DNA of 33,609 nucleotides, taken from the NCBI RefSeq assembly GCF_034006445.1, contig NZ_JAVESS010000025.1, positions 1-33,609 on the forward strand. The letters run 5' to 3'. The stretch comes from Desulfovibrio sp. (GTDB lineage: Bacteria; Desulfobacterota; Desulfovibrionia; Desulfovibrionales; Desulfovibrionaceae). This document shows, piece after piece, positions 20,524 to 28,594 of this stretch. The notes beneath the pieces were generated by a model that made no database searches, was not told where the DNA came from, and saw only the letters and a program-made list of their open reading frames with translations. The translations under genes and the position numbers were made by a program. Position 1 is the first letter of the stretch. Each line of letters starts with the position of its first letter.

Positions 20524-21690
20524 AAGAAATCTCCTTATGTATATGCGCCGTGCGCGCCGGAGTCGTTCCGGGAACCGGGCGTCCGCAGGTGCGGATTTGC
20601 GGCATTGTTGCTCATGTGTCTGGTACTGGGGGCCTGCGCCAAAACGGTTGCCCCTCCTGCGCCGGAATACGTGGGGCCGCCAGTGGGCTTTGAAAGCCCC
20701 GAATTTTTTGTGAGCTGCCTGCGGCCCGGCACCCAGGACCTGACCAGTTGGAAGGACATGGCTCCTACCGTGCGCAAGTCTTTGCTCTATGTCAACAGCA
20801 AGCCCCAGAGCGCCATTGCCGTGCAAAGGCCCGGCCTTACCGTGACCTGGGGTGAACTTTCGCGCACGCTCACCCGCCTTCAGGAGCTTTTGCCCCGCCT
20901 TGACAAGGAACCGGGGCTTTTTCTCGCCAATTTCACCTGGGTGGAAGTGCCTGACGGCATAAAGTATTCGGGCTACTATGAACCCATGGTGCGCGCCAGC
21001 CGTACGCGCAAGCCCGGCTATACCCAGGCCATTTACGGGCTGCCGCCGGATCTCAAGTCCGTGATAGCCAAGCGTGGCCACTATCATGACCGCCGTACCA
21101 TCGAGGAAAAGCAGGTGCTGGCTGGCAAGGAGCTTGAACTGGCCTGGGCCGCCGACCCCGTGGACGTGTTCTTTTTGGAAATTCAGGGTTCCGGCCGACT
21201 GGTTTTTGACGACGGCACCGAGGCATTTGTCAATTACGCGGGGCAGAACGGGCACAAGTACAAAAGCTCGGGCCGCATCATGCGTGAAAAAGGTCTGCTC
21301 AGGCAGGGCGACATTTTTGAGCAGCGCCAGTGGTTCAAGGATAACCCGCACCGCGTGCGCGAAATTCTCAACGATAATCCGAGCTACGTCTTTTTCAAAT
21401 ACAGCGGACGCGGCCCCACAGGGGCCATGGGTCAGGTGGTGGACGACTGGCTTTCACTGGCCACGGATCGCACCTTCATCCCCCTTGGTTCAATCGTGGC
21501 CTATGGGGTGAACATACCTGACCAGAAGCGCGGCAAGTTCCCCCTGCGCGGCATCGGCTTTGCCCAGGACGTGGGCGGAGCCATCAAAAAGAACCGTATC
21601 GACGTGTTCTGCGGCGGCGAAGAGCGCGGCAACTTTGTGGCCAGCCACCTGGACGCCAAAGGCCCGGCCTGGGTGCTGCTGGCAAAATAG
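20518..21690 (+). CDS. mltA: Membrane-bound lytic murein transglycosylase A
   Basis: 390 residues from ATG 20518, needed to include the signal peptide. The lipobox is Leu-Gly-Ala-Cys with Cys40, so it is an outer-membrane lipoprotein acting on peptidoglycan in the periplasm, cleaving MurNAc-GlcNAc bonds to form anhydro-muropeptides. The MltA barrel starts near 'FTWVEVPDGIKYSGYYEPMV' (about 140-159) and includes 'VFFLEIQGSGRLVFDDG' (about 219-235). The 3D domain has 'FIPLGSIVAYG' and 'GFAQDVGGAIKKNRIDVFCG'; its Asp351 corresponds to the catalytic aspartate. The first 20 residues before the hydrophobic part are long. The AGGAG upstream (20500-20504) is 13 bases from the ATG, a loose spacing. 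Promoter signals must lie within the divergent thioesterase gene. Confidence 0.92.
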   Translation: MHKKSPYVYAPCAPESFREPGVRRCGFAALLLMCLVLGACAKTVAPPAPEYVGPPVGFESPEFFVSCLRPGTQDLTSWKDMAPTVRKSLLYVNSKPQSAIAVQRPGLTVTWGELSRTLTRLQELLPRLDKEPGLFLANFTWVEVPDGIKYSGYYEPMVRASRTRKPGYTQAIYGLPPDLKSVIAKRGHYHDRRTIEEKQVLAGKELELAWAADPVDVFFLEIQGSGRLVFDDGTEAFVNYAGQNGHKYKSSGRIMREKGLLRQGDIFEQRQWFKDNPHRVREILNDNPSYVFFKYSGRGPTGAMGQVVDDWLSLATDRTFIPLGSIVAYGVNIPDQKRGKFPLRGIGFAQDVGGAIKKNRIDVFCGGEERGNFVASHLDAKGPAWVLLAK

Positions 21691-21732
21691 GGGCGGCGGC
21701 GCGGGCTGCCCGATACGCGCAAGAAGTTTCGC

Positions 21733-21811
21733 GGTGAAATGCTTTGTGGGGGAGGGACCCTTTTGAAAAAGGGTCTCCTCCCCCACGCCCCCTCCCCCTA
21801 AAACTTTTATT
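21733..21811 (-). repeat. G-rich hairpin element, copy 6
   Basis: On the plus strand: GAAATGCTTTGTGGGGGAG, then GGACCCTTTT paired with AAAAAGGGTCTCC, then CCCCCACGCCCCC and CTAAAACTTTTATTAT. It lies 42 bases after the mltA stop codon. Confidence 0.85.
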
Positions 21812-21894
21812 ATGTTTTGGTGGATTATAACGGGGTTCTGATCTAAAGCGGAGATGTTAGGGCAGCGTCTTCCGGGCATCACACCATATCAACG

Positions 21895-21918
21895 GTTACT
21901 TGTTCTGGCTGACCGAAA
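21895..21918 (+). repeat. Near-copy of the thioesterase gene 3' end
   Basis: GTTACTTGTTCTGGCTGACC and the next four bases match 20091-20114 at 22 of 24 positions. On the minus strand both end in the codons for Ser-Val-Ser-Gln-(Asp/Asn)-Lys-stop. mltA lies between the two copies. Confidence 0.65.
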
Positions 21919-21925
21919 TGACAAG

Positions 21926-21955
21926 GCGCGCCCCTTACGGGGCGCGCCTTTCTGC
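21926..21955. terminator. GC-rich terminator between mltA and hcp
   Basis: GGCGCGCCCC-TTAC-GGGGCGCGCC, a perfect 10-bp stem, followed on the plus strand by TTTCT. It serves mltA on the plus strand and may also act for hcp, though the minus-strand T-tract is weak. Confidence 0.75.
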
Positions 21956-21979
21956 GTGTACGGGTAATGCCCGTGGGAA

Positions 21980-23617
21980 CTAGCCGAGGAAGGCCTTGAG
22001 GTCGTCCTGCGCGGTGCTCACGCCGCCGATATTGAACTGTTCCACCAGCACCTTGACCACGTTGGGCGACAGGAAGGCGGGCAGGGTGGGTCCAAGGTGG
22101 ATGTTCTTGACGCCAAGGCTGAGCAGGGCCAGCAGCACGATGACGGCCTTCTGTTCGTACCAGGCGATGTTGTAGACGATGGGCAGGTCGTTCACGTCCT
22201 CAAGGCCGAAAACTTCCTTGAGCTTGAGGGCGATGACGGCCAGGGAGTAGGAGTCGTTGCACTGCCCGGCGTCCAGCACGCGGGGGATGCCGCCGATGTC
22301 GCCCAGGTTGAGCTTGTTATAGCGGTACTTGGCGCAACCGGCGGTAAGGATGACGGTATCCTTGGGCAGGCCAGCGGCAAATTCAGTGTAGTAGTCGCGG
22401 GATTTGGCGCGGCCGTCGCAGCCGGCCATGACCACGAACTTCTTGATGGCGCCGGACTTCACGGCGTCAATGACCTTGTCGGCCAGGGCCATTACCTGAT
22501 TGTGGGCAAAGCCGCCGATGATCTCGCCGGTTTCGATTTCCGTGGGCGCGGGGCACTTCTTGGCGTGGGCGATGATGGCGCTGAAGTCCTTGTGTTCGCC
22601 GATTTCACCGGGGATGTGCTTGCAGCCCGAGAAGCCCACGATGCCCGTGGTGTACACGCGATCCTTGTAGCTTTCCTTGGGGGGCACAAGGCAGTTGGTG
22701 GTCAGCAGGATGGGGCCGTTGAAGCTTTCGAATTCTTCCTTCTGCTTCCACCACGCGTTGCCGTAGTTGCCCTTGAAGTTGGCGTACTTCTTGAAAGCGG
22801 GGTAGTAGTGGGCGGGCAGCATTTCAGAGTGCGTGTACACGTCAACGCCCGTGCCTTCGGTCTGCTGGAGCAGCATTTCGAGGTCGCGCAGGTCGTGGCC
22901 GGAGATAAGGATGCCGGGGTTGGAACCCACGCCGATGTTGACCTTGGTGATTTCGGGATGGCCGTAGGTGCCGGTGTTGGCGGCGTCAAGCAGGGCCATG
23001 GCCGAAACGCCAAGCTTGCCGGTTTCAAGGGTAAGGCCCACGAGGTCGCCCACGCTCAGGCTGTCGTCCAGGGTTTTGGCAAGGGCTTCCTGCATGAAGG
23101 CGTCAAGGCTGGTTTCATGCTTGCCCAGCACGTCGGCGTGCTTGGCATAGGCGGCCATGCCCTTGAGTCCGAAAGTAATGAGCCAGCGCAGGGAGCGCAC
23201 ATCGTCGTCAGTGGTGGCCATGACGCCCACGGTTCCCGCCTTGGCGAGCATGGCGGACTTGTCGGTGGCGTCCCACAGGGCGGCATCGCTGAGGCCGGTC
23301 TTGTCGCCAAGGGTGGCGGCCAGTTCCTTCTTGGCCTTACAGGTCATGCGGATGCGTTCGGCCAGAATGTCGTCGTCAAAGTTGGCGTTGGTGATGGTGG
23401 CAAAAAGGTTGCCCACGATCAGCTGGTCGATCTTGTGGTCAATGGTCTTGCCTTCGGCGCGCAGGCGGGTGGTGATCTGGCCAAGCCCCTTGGACACGTA
23501 GATCAGCACGTCCTGAAGCGCGGAGGTTTCGGGCTTTTTGCCGCACACGCCGACCTGGGTGCAACCTTTGTTACCTACGGTTTCCTGACACTGGTAGCAG
23601 AACATGGCATTACTCAT
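21980..23617 (-). CDS. hcp: Hybrid cluster protein (hydroxylamine reductase), class 1
   Basis: 545 residues from ATG 23617, with AAGGA 9 bases upstream. The N-terminal [4Fe-4S] ligands are Cys7, Cys10, Cys19 and Cys25 (Cys-x2-Cys-x8-Cys-x5-Cys), the arrangement of class-1 Hcp from strict anaerobes. Hybrid-cluster ligands are visible in order: His in 'ISGHDLRDL', Glu in '[12 protein letters not shown]', Cys in 'TTNCLVPP', Cys in '[10 protein letters not shown]', Cys in '[10 protein letters not shown]', Cys in '[10 protein letters not shown]' and Glu in 'AWYEQKAV'. The enzyme reduces hydroxylamine in vitro and NO to N2O in related systems, so a nitrosative-stress role is likely. A cupin gene ends 77 bases upstream and a Crp/Fnr regulator precedes that, all in one direction. 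No hcr reductase gene is visible. Confidence 0.96.
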   Translation of the reverse strand: MSNAMFCYQCQETVGNKGCTQVGVCGKKPETSALQDVLIYVSKGLGQITTRLRAEGKTIDHKIDQLIVGNLFATITNANFDDDILAERIRMTCKAKKELAATLGDKTGLSDAALWDATDKSAMLAKAGTVGVMATTDDDVRSLRWLITFGLKGMAAYAKHADVLGKHETSLDAFMQEALAKTLDDSLSVGDLVGLTLETGKLGVSAMALLDAANTGTYGHPEITKVNIGVGSNPGILISGHDLRDLEMLLQQTEGTGVDVYTHSEMLPAHYYPAFKKYANFKGNYGNAWWKQKEEFESFNGPILLTTNCLVPPKESYKDRVYTTGIVGFSGCKHIPGEIGEHKDFSAIIAHAKKCPAPTEIETGEIIGGFAHNQVMALADKVIDAVKSGAIKKFVVMAGCDGRAKSRDYYTEFAAGLPKDTVILTAGCAKYRYNKLNLGDIGGIPRVLDAGQCNDSYSLAVIALKLKEVFGLEDVNDLPIVYNIAWYEQKAVIVLLALLSLGVKNIHLGPTLPAFLSPNVVKVLVEQFNIGGVSTAQDDLKAFLG

Positions 23618-23694
23618 GGTAGTATCCTTCTTGCGACTCCGTTGCAGCGGAGGCTTGGGTGAACCCGCGATGGCGGGCACGTCACTATAAACTT

Positions 23695-24042
23695 TTATGG
23701 GTTTTCTGTGGGAAAAACGACCACCAACAGCATTTTGAAGCGCTCGGGCGCGCTGACGGCATGCGGGTGTCCGGCGGGCATCACTATGGCTTCACCTGCC
23801 TTGAGAAAGGTGGCCTGCCCGTCGATGCTGACCTGCCCCTGACCGTCCAGAGCCAGGACAAAGGCGTCGCCAGTGGAGGTGTGTGCGCTGATTTCCTCGC
23901 CCTGGTCAAAGGCGAAAAGCGTCATGCTCACAGCGGCATTCTGAACAAGGGTCTTGCTGGCTATCTGCCCGGGCTGATACGCCACCTGCGCTGCAAGGGG
24001 CAGGGCCGTGGCGTAATCGAGATTTTTGAGGAAGCGTTGCAT
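23695..24042 (-). CDS. Small cupin-domain protein upstream of hcp
   Basis: 115 residues from ATG 24042, with AGGAGGGG 4-9 bases upstream. The single beta-barrel has the conserved cupin motif 1 area '[27 protein letters not shown]' (about 49-75) and motif 2 '[20 protein letters not shown]' (about 80-99) with potential metal-binding His in 'AHTS' and 'GHPHAV'. It lies between a Crp/Fnr regulator and hcp, with the perfect palindrome 24095-24114 upstream, so it is probably co-transcribed with hcp. The role in nitrosative or redox stress is inferred from context only. Confidence 0.88.
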   Translation of the reverse strand: MQRFLKNLDYATALPLAAQVAYQPGQIASKTLVQNAAVSMTLFAFDQGEEISAHTSTGDAFVLALDGQGQVSIDGQATFLKAGEAIVMPAGHPHAVSAPERFKMLLVVVFPTENP

Positions 24043-24094
24043 GATCCCCTCCTTGGCTTTGACGATTCCTGTATAGCAAGGGGGAGTCAGCGAG

Positions 24095-24114
24095 TCCGTA
24101 ACATATGTTACGGA
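24095..24114. promoter_or_regulatory. Perfect 20-base palindrome TCCGTAACATATGTTACGGA, candidate regulator operator
   Basis: Exact dyad GTAAC-N4-GTTAC extended to 10 bases per arm. It is 53-72 bases upstream of the cupin start and overlaps the last codons and stop of the Crp/Fnr gene. Size and spacing fit a Crp/Fnr dimer controlling the cupin-hcp genes. Confidence 0.7.
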
Positions 24115-24797
24115 ACAAAATAATCGTAAAATTCTTTCAGCCGTTCGGGGTGGGGCAGGGCGATGGTTTTTCCGCGTATGTCCAGCAGCCCTTCGTCTCG
24201 CATGGCCGCCAGTTCCCGCGAAAGGGACGGGCGCGTTACACCAAGAAAATCAGCCATCTGTTCACGGTTCATGCCCAGGTTCACTGCTCCGTCCGGGGCG
24301 CGATGCTCCAGCAGAAGGGCGGCGATTTTGCGCCGCAGGCTGCCGGACGACAGCAGCGAGACCCGGCGGGTCAAAAAAAATGCCTTGCGCGCAAAGACCG
24401 AGAGCATGTTGCGGATGATCTGCGCGTGCATGGCGCAACGCTTTTCACAGGTAGAATAAAAGAACTTGGCGGGGATGGCCAGAACCCGCACCGGACTTTC
24501 GGCCTGCACGCTACAGCCGTAGGTGGTCTGATCAAGAAAAACATACACTTCGCCGAACAGATCGCCAGGACTGCCAATACGGGCCATGACCGCGCGTCTG
24601 CCGTCGGCGCTGTCGCGTCCCACCGTGACGGAACCCTCCAGCAGGACGAACAGACGGGTGGGCGTATCGGTTTCGCAAAAAACCATCCCCCCCCTGCCGT
24701 ATTTCTCCTCCACAGCGCCGCTGCACCCCAGACAGAGTCTGGCTTCATCGGCTGTCATATGCGCGAAAAGGTCACAGTTTTTCAGGGCCTGATCCAT
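24108..24797 (-). CDS. Crp/Fnr-family regulator next to cupin-hcp (HcpR-like by context)
   Basis: 229 residues from ATG 24797, with AGGAAG upstream; longer in-frame starts lack a site. The beta-roll ('YGRGGMVFCETDTPTRLFVLLEGSVTVGR', about 33-61; 'GSPGDLFGEVYVFLDQTTYGCSV', about 75-97) and long helix (about 115-145) are followed by a winged helix with 'MNREQMADFLGVTRPSLSRELAAMRDEGLLD' (about 180-210). Cysteines at 8, 22, 25, 41, 95, 117 and 121 are unusually many for this family and could bind a cluster or sense redox, as in FNR, but their pattern is not FNR's. Context makes it the likely regulator of cupin-hcp in nitrosative stress. HcpR proteins of sulfate reducers act this way, but orthology is not shown. 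Confidence 0.85.
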   Translation of the reverse strand: MDQALKNCDLFAHMTADEARLCLGCSGAVEEKYGRGGMVFCETDTPTRLFVLLEGSVTVGRDSADGRRAVMARIGSPGDLFGEVYVFLDQTTYGCSVQAESPVRVLAIPAKFFYSTCEKRCAMHAQIIRNMLSVFARKAFFLTRRVSLLSSGSLRRKIAALLLEHRAPDGAVNLGMNREQMADFLGVTRPSLSRELAAMRDEGLLDIRGKTIALPHPERLKEFYDYFVP

Positions 24798-25136
24798 GCG
24801 TTCTTCCTGTCCTGAGGAGAAAAACCGGTATTGAATGGGCGCCATGCCGATTCTGAACTGATGGCAGTGTACACTAAAGCCTGGAAAATGCACACCTCCA
24901 AGTTTGGCTCGACCGTGTTGGGGAGGGTGAACAACCTGTTGGCGCAGGACATCCAGGCTGCACTTCCGCGTCCTCGCAGGGGGCGCGGAGCCTGTGCGCC
25001 GGTGGCTTGAGCGTGTTGGAGCGTTTTATCCTGATGGAGGGCAAAGCCGTGCCTTGCGCTTCTCCTTGGCCTGCAAAACAAAAAGCCCGTTTCCGGGCTT
25101 TTTGTCGCAAAGATCGTTTGTGGTGCGGGGCGCATA
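24798..25136. other. Gap between polysaccharide export and crp genes
   Basis: 339 bases. It contains the terminator at 25079-25104. No gene is supported and no clear promoter for the crp-type gene was found by eye. Confidence 0.5.
25079..25104 (-). terminator. Intrinsic terminator of the export-lipoprotein operon
   Basis: CAAAAAGCCCG-(TTTC)-CGGGCTTTTTG. On the minus strand the stem is followed by TTTTGCAGG. It lies 33 bases after the export protein stop codon and works in both directions. Confidence 0.85.
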
Positions 25137-26687
25137 TTATAGCGAGGGCAGCCCCAGCAGCACTCTGGCAGAAATGGCCACCTGCATGAGCACCTGGGAG
25201 ATGTCCTTGACGGCCTGCATGCTCTTGGATTCCACCTTGGGCAGCACCAGTATCTGGTCGCCGGCCGAAATGTGGCTGCCGCCCTGCGTCACCGAGCCGT
25301 TCTGGTGCATCACAAGAATCTTGTCGCTGTCCGCGCGGTTGGTCAGGCCGCCCGCGCTCTTGATGTAGTCGTCCGAATCCTTCTTCTTGGCCCAGAGCAT
25401 GGCCTGGGGAACCATGACCTCGCCGCTGACCAGCACAACGTCGCTCTTGGTGGGAATGACGATGATGTCGCCTTCCTCCAGGCTCAGGTCGGCCTTGTCC
25501 GGGCCGCCTTCAAGCACCACCACGCCTTCTGGTTCCACAGCCTTGGCGCGCTCCACGAACTTGGACACCATTTCGGCTTCCTTGGCGCGTATCTGCGCTT
25601 CATCGGTACTGGCCGAAGAGGCGGTGAGGGCGGTTTCTTCCAGGCGGCGCAGGGAGTCGGCAATGGCTTTCTTCTGCCTGACGGCCACGCTTTTGCGCTT
25701 GATGTACATGGCGTCAAGGTTGGCGCGCTCCGGCTCCACGGCAATAAAGTTCTTCACGTCGCGCAGGCGCGCGCCCTGGCGTACGGGAAAGCGCGAAGCG
25801 CCGCGCACCGCGCCCTGGACTTCAATCATTATGGTGTTGCCCGATGCGTCGGCGATGAACTGCACCTTGTCGCCGTCTTCAAGGCGCAGGTTGCGCAGGT
25901 CTTTCAGGGGCAGATATGTGCTGTAGGGCGCGCCGTTGCGTGTGCCGTTGAGCGTGATGTGCGAGGCGCGGCTTTCGGGTTCGGCCAGATCGATGAGAGC
26001 CGCCCCGGTGGCCTGCCCCTTGGGAAATTCAAAAAGTGCCGCATTGCGCACCACGCCCGTGGCCGTGATTGTGGGGCCTTTTTCACCCACCACCAGCGTA
26101 TCGCCGTCCTGCAGCCGCACGGCGGGCAGTACGCCCTTGCGAGCAAAGGGGTAAAGATCAAGGTTGGCTACGGATTTTCCGTCGCGCATAAGATGGATGT
26201 CGCGGTAGCTTCCGCGCACAGGGTCAAGGCCGCCTGCCTTGTCCAGAAAGCTGAGCATGGGATCGTTGGGGCCGCCGGTGTAGCTGCCGGGGCGGGCTAC
26301 GCCGCCGGTCACAAAGATGGACACGGGGCGGGCGTCCAGGGGGGCGGCGTAGATCTGCACGTCGGGGTGCCCGTTGGCGGACAGCTTGCTGCGCAGGGCG
26401 TCAATCAGCTTGTCGTAGGCAAGCCCCGCTGCGGGCATATCACCCACTTCGGGCAGGTTCATGTGCCCGTCCGGCCCCACGGTCAGGGTGCGGTCGACGT
26501 TAAGGTCGCCACCCCACAGACGCACCACCACCCGGTCGCCGGGAGCGATGACGGAGCCTTCCTTGTTGTGGGCGAAATTGCCCTGAAAAAGATTGGCAGC
26601 GTACGGCCGCACGTTGTCATCGGCCCGGGCTGCTCCACAAAGGGTCAACAGCGCCAAGATAGCGAGAAAGTAGTGTTTTTGCAGCAT
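25137..26687 (-). CDS. Polysaccharide export protein, OPX/Wza family (SLBB domains)
   Basis: 516 residues from ATG 26687. The N-terminal signal peptide ends at about Ala-Arg-Ala, residue 22; no lipobox is seen, unlike Wza. The Poly_export domain starts at about 45 ('VIAPGDRVVVRLWGGDLNVDRTLTVGPDGHMNLPEVG'). Several SLBB-type beta-grasp repeats follow, such as 'IFVTGGVARPGSY', 'PAVRLQDGDTLVV', 'MIEVQGAVRGASRFPVRQGARLRDV' and 'LVSGEVMVPQAML'. The family forms outer-membrane channels that secrete capsule or exopolysaccharide. A long helical segment (about 310-380) is inserted between SLBB repeats. The Met start has only a weak ribosome binding site. It lies 85 bases downstream of a small lipoprotein in the same direction, a likely two-gene operon. 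Confidence 0.88.
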   Translation of the reverse strand: MLQKHYFLAILALLTLCGAARADDNVRPYAANLFQGNFAHNKEGSVIAPGDRVVVRLWGGDLNVDRTLTVGPDGHMNLPEVGDMPAAGLAYDKLIDALRSKLSANGHPDVQIYAAPLDARPVSIFVTGGVARPGSYTGGPNDPMLSFLDKAGGLDPVRGSYRDIHLMRDGKSVANLDLYPFARKGVLPAVRLQDGDTLVVGEKGPTITATGVVRNAALFEFPKGQATGAALIDLAEPESRASHITLNGTRNGAPYSTYLPLKDLRNLRLEDGDKVQFIADASGNTIMIEVQGAVRGASRFPVRQGARLRDVKNFIAVEPERANLDAMYIKRKSVAVRQKKAIADSLRRLEETALTASSASTDEAQIRAKEAEMVSKFVERAKAVEPEGVVVLEGGPDKADLSLEEGDIIVIPTKSDVVLVSGEVMVPQAMLWAKKKDSDDYIKSAGGLTNRADSDKILVMHQNGSVTQGGSHISAGDQILVLPKVESKSMQAVKDISQVLMQVAISARVLLGLPSL

Positions 26688-26772
26688 GGTGTTCCAAAGG
26701 ATAAGACGCGCGGTTTCGCGGCTGAGCCGCGCCGCGCGCCTGCAATAGTTACGGGGTCAGCCCCCGCTGAAA

Positions 26773-27156
26773 TTACGGCTTGGAGATGCCCTGTCCCCAC
26801 ACTCTGGGAGCCATGATCCATCGTCCCTGTTCGTCCTGGCAGATAACCACCACTTCGGCTTCTTTTTGCCCGGCCAGTACTGTGCCGCGTTTGCAGTTTT
26901 CACCCTTGGCCGAGGTGAAGACTTCGTCAACGCTCACGTTTACGCCCTGGCCGAACTGTACGTCGTCCACAACAGTGGTCTGGCCGGGGGTGGAAAGTAT
27001 CATGAAGTTTTCCACAGGGCCAGGGGGTGTTTCAGCCTTTTGCGGGTTTTCGCCAAAGCCGCAGGCGGCCAGGGGCAGGGTGAGAAAAAGTGCGGCAGCC
27101 AGGGTGGCCAGCTGGTGAAAGCGCTGAGTGCGTAACGTACCGAGGTTTGTGTTCAT
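26773..27156 (-). CDS. Small lipoprotein upstream of the export protein
   Basis: 127 residues from ATG 27156. The hydrophobic signal 'LATLAAALFLTLPLAACG' ends in the lipobox Leu-Ala-Ala-Cys with Cys32. The mature protein is short, with 'TTVVDDVQFGQGVNVSVDEVFTSAKGENCKRGTVLAGQKEAEVVVICQDEQGRWIMAP', a beta-rich domain with two cysteines (in 'GENCKR' and 'VVICQD') that could form a disulfide. The partner gene is an OPX protein, suggesting an accessory role in capsule or exopolysaccharide secretion. The function is not recognised. Confidence 0.8.
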   Translation of the reverse strand: MNTNLGTLRTQRFHQLATLAAALFLTLPLAACGFGENPQKAETPPGPVENFMILSTPGQTTVVDDVQFGQGVNVSVDEVFTSAKGENCKRGTVLAGQKEAEVVVICQDEQGRWIMAPRVWGQGISKP

Positions 27157-27463
27157 GCGGACTCCTGGCGGCGGCGAGTCGCTGCGCCATGATCATCTGA
27201 CGTGATTTCGGATCATTTTCTTCCACTCCCTGTCGCAGAGAATGCGGGCTCTGTCAATTCCCGCAGGGTACTATACCTTTTAACTAAGGTTTAATAGTCA
27301 CGCTTTTTGCTAAAACAGGGAAAATAAAAAAGTAACACATAAGATACCAGTTGCTTATTGTGTCCACACTTTATAAATCCTGAATTTTATTTTGCATTTT
27401 GTTGTGAGGGTGGTATTATCTGCCTAATCTGTGCATCAGATCAAGCACCATTCAGGAGTATTC
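27157..27463. other. AT-rich divergent promoter region
   Basis: 307 bases between the lipoprotein (-) and the molybdopterin-binding gene (+). It is AT-rich with poly-T and poly-A runs and no gene. The plus-strand promoter at 27392-27419 is the clearest signal. No strong minus-strand promoter was picked. Confidence 0.55.
27392..27419 (+). promoter_or_regulatory. Candidate sigma-70 promoter of the molybdopterin-binding gene
   Basis: TTGCAT (27392-27397), 16-base spacer, TATTAT (27414-27419). It sits 45-70 bases before the start codon. Confidence 0.6.
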
Positions 27464-28504
27464 ATGGCAAAACCTTGCATGAAAACCATTCACGTTCATG
27501 ACGCAGTGGGCAGTGTTCTTTGTCACGATATAACGCGGATTGTGCCCGGTGAGAGCAAGGGGCCGGTCTTCAGCAAAGGCCATGTGGTACGGCCCGAAGA
27601 TATCAAGGTGCTGCTCGAAGTAGGCAAGGAGCATCTTTATGTTTTCGAACCGCTCCCCGGCATGGTTCATGAAAATGACGCCGCCGCCCGCATTGTGGCC
27701 GCCACGGCGGGCAAAAATCTTGTGGCCGGGGAACCCAAGGAAGGGCGCATCAATCTCTCTGCCGCATGTGACGGCCTGTTGCGTATTGATGTGCCCGCGC
27801 TGACCAAAATCAACAGCCTGGGCGAAATTACCATAGCCACGCTGCACAGCATGCAGTTTGTGGCCAAGGGGCGGGCTGTGGCAGGCACGCGCGTGGTGCC
27901 GCTCATGATTGAAGACGAAAAGCTCCGTCGCATGGAGTCCATCATCAGCGGCCCCGTCATGGAGGTGCTGCCTCTTGCGCACGCCAAAGTGGGCGTGGTG
28001 ACCACTGGCAGTGAAGTGTACTACGGCCGCATTCAGGACGCCTTTGGGCCAGTGCTGCAAAAAAAGTTCGCCAAACTGGGCAGCACTGTCATGGGGCAGA
28101 CCCTCACCAGTGATGAGGTGTCCATGACGGCATCCGCCATTGTGGATTTTTTGCATCAGGGCGCGGACATGATCGTGGTCACGGGCGGCATGTCCGTTGA
28201 CCCGGACGACCGCACGCCCACGGCCATCCGCGCTTCCGGGGCGGAAGTGCTCAGTTACGGCGCGCCGGTATATCCGGGGGCCATGTTTCTTCTGGCCTAT
28301 GCAACCGGGCCGCGCGGCCCTGTGCCCGTTCTGGGGCTGCCGGGCTGCGTCATGTACCACAAGGCCAGTATTTTCGACCTGGTGGTGCCGCGCCTGTTGG
28401 CCGGCATCAAGGTCACGCCCGAAGATGTGGCGGCCATGGGGCACGGCGGTTTTTGCTCTGGTTGCCCTGAGTGCACGTACCCCATGTGCCCTTTTGGCAA
28501 ATAG
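27464..28504 (+). CDS. Molybdopterin-binding protein (MoaB/MoeA-type domain)
   Basis: 346 residues from ATG 27464, with AGGAG 6 bases upstream. It has a C-terminal molybdenum-cofactor domain (about 170-335): 'AKVGVVTTGSEVYYGRIQDAFGPVL', 'TSDEVSMTASAIVDFLHQGADMIVVTGGMSVDPDDRTP' and 'VLGLPGCVMYHKASIFDLVVPRLLAG', resembling MoaB/MogA/MoeA. The N-terminal about 160 residues are a separate region. The extreme C-terminus carries a cysteine cluster (Cys-x2-Cys-x2-Cys-x4-Cys in 'FCSGCPECTYPMCPFGK'). It is followed by mop with a 145-base gap, and such proteins are typical companions of xanthine-oxidase-family enzymes, probably helping insert or mature the molybdopterin cytosine dinucleotide cofactor. 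Confidence 0.85.
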   Translation: MAKPCMKTIHVHDAVGSVLCHDITRIVPGESKGPVFSKGHVVRPEDIKVLLEVGKEHLYVFEPLPGMVHENDAAARIVAATAGKNLVAGEPKEGRINLSAACDGLLRIDVPALTKINSLGEITIATLHSMQFVAKGRAVAGTRVVPLMIEDEKLRRMESIISGPVMEVLPLAHAKVGVVTTGSEVYYGRIQDAFGPVLQKKFAKLGSTVMGQTLTSDEVSMTASAIVDFLHQGADMIVVTGGMSVDPDDRTPTAIRASGAEVLSYGAPVYPGAMFLLAYATGPRGPVPVLGLPGCVMYHKASIFDLVVPRLLAGIKVTPEDVAAMGHGGFCSGCPECTYPMCPFGK

Positions 28505-28594
28505 AGGCGCGGGCGCAACGGTATCACGGTCAAAATATCATGCTGTTTCTGGATGAGCAGCACGGCGTACTCGCCGGTCAGTCACGGCCCTGAG

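Larger units (their letters stand above)
21691..21979. other. Convergent region mltA / hcp
   Basis: 289 bases with a G-rich element (21733-21811), a 24-base near-copy of the thioesterase 3' end (21895-21918) and a terminator (21926-21955). No gene is seen. Confidence 0.65.

Noticed and set aside
22097..23662. A 521-codon frame opposite hcp
   Set aside because: Antisense to hcp with its full set of cluster ligands; no independent signal.
25272..26816. A 514-codon frame opposite the export protein
   Set aside because: Overlaps a good gene on the other strand and lacks a start site.
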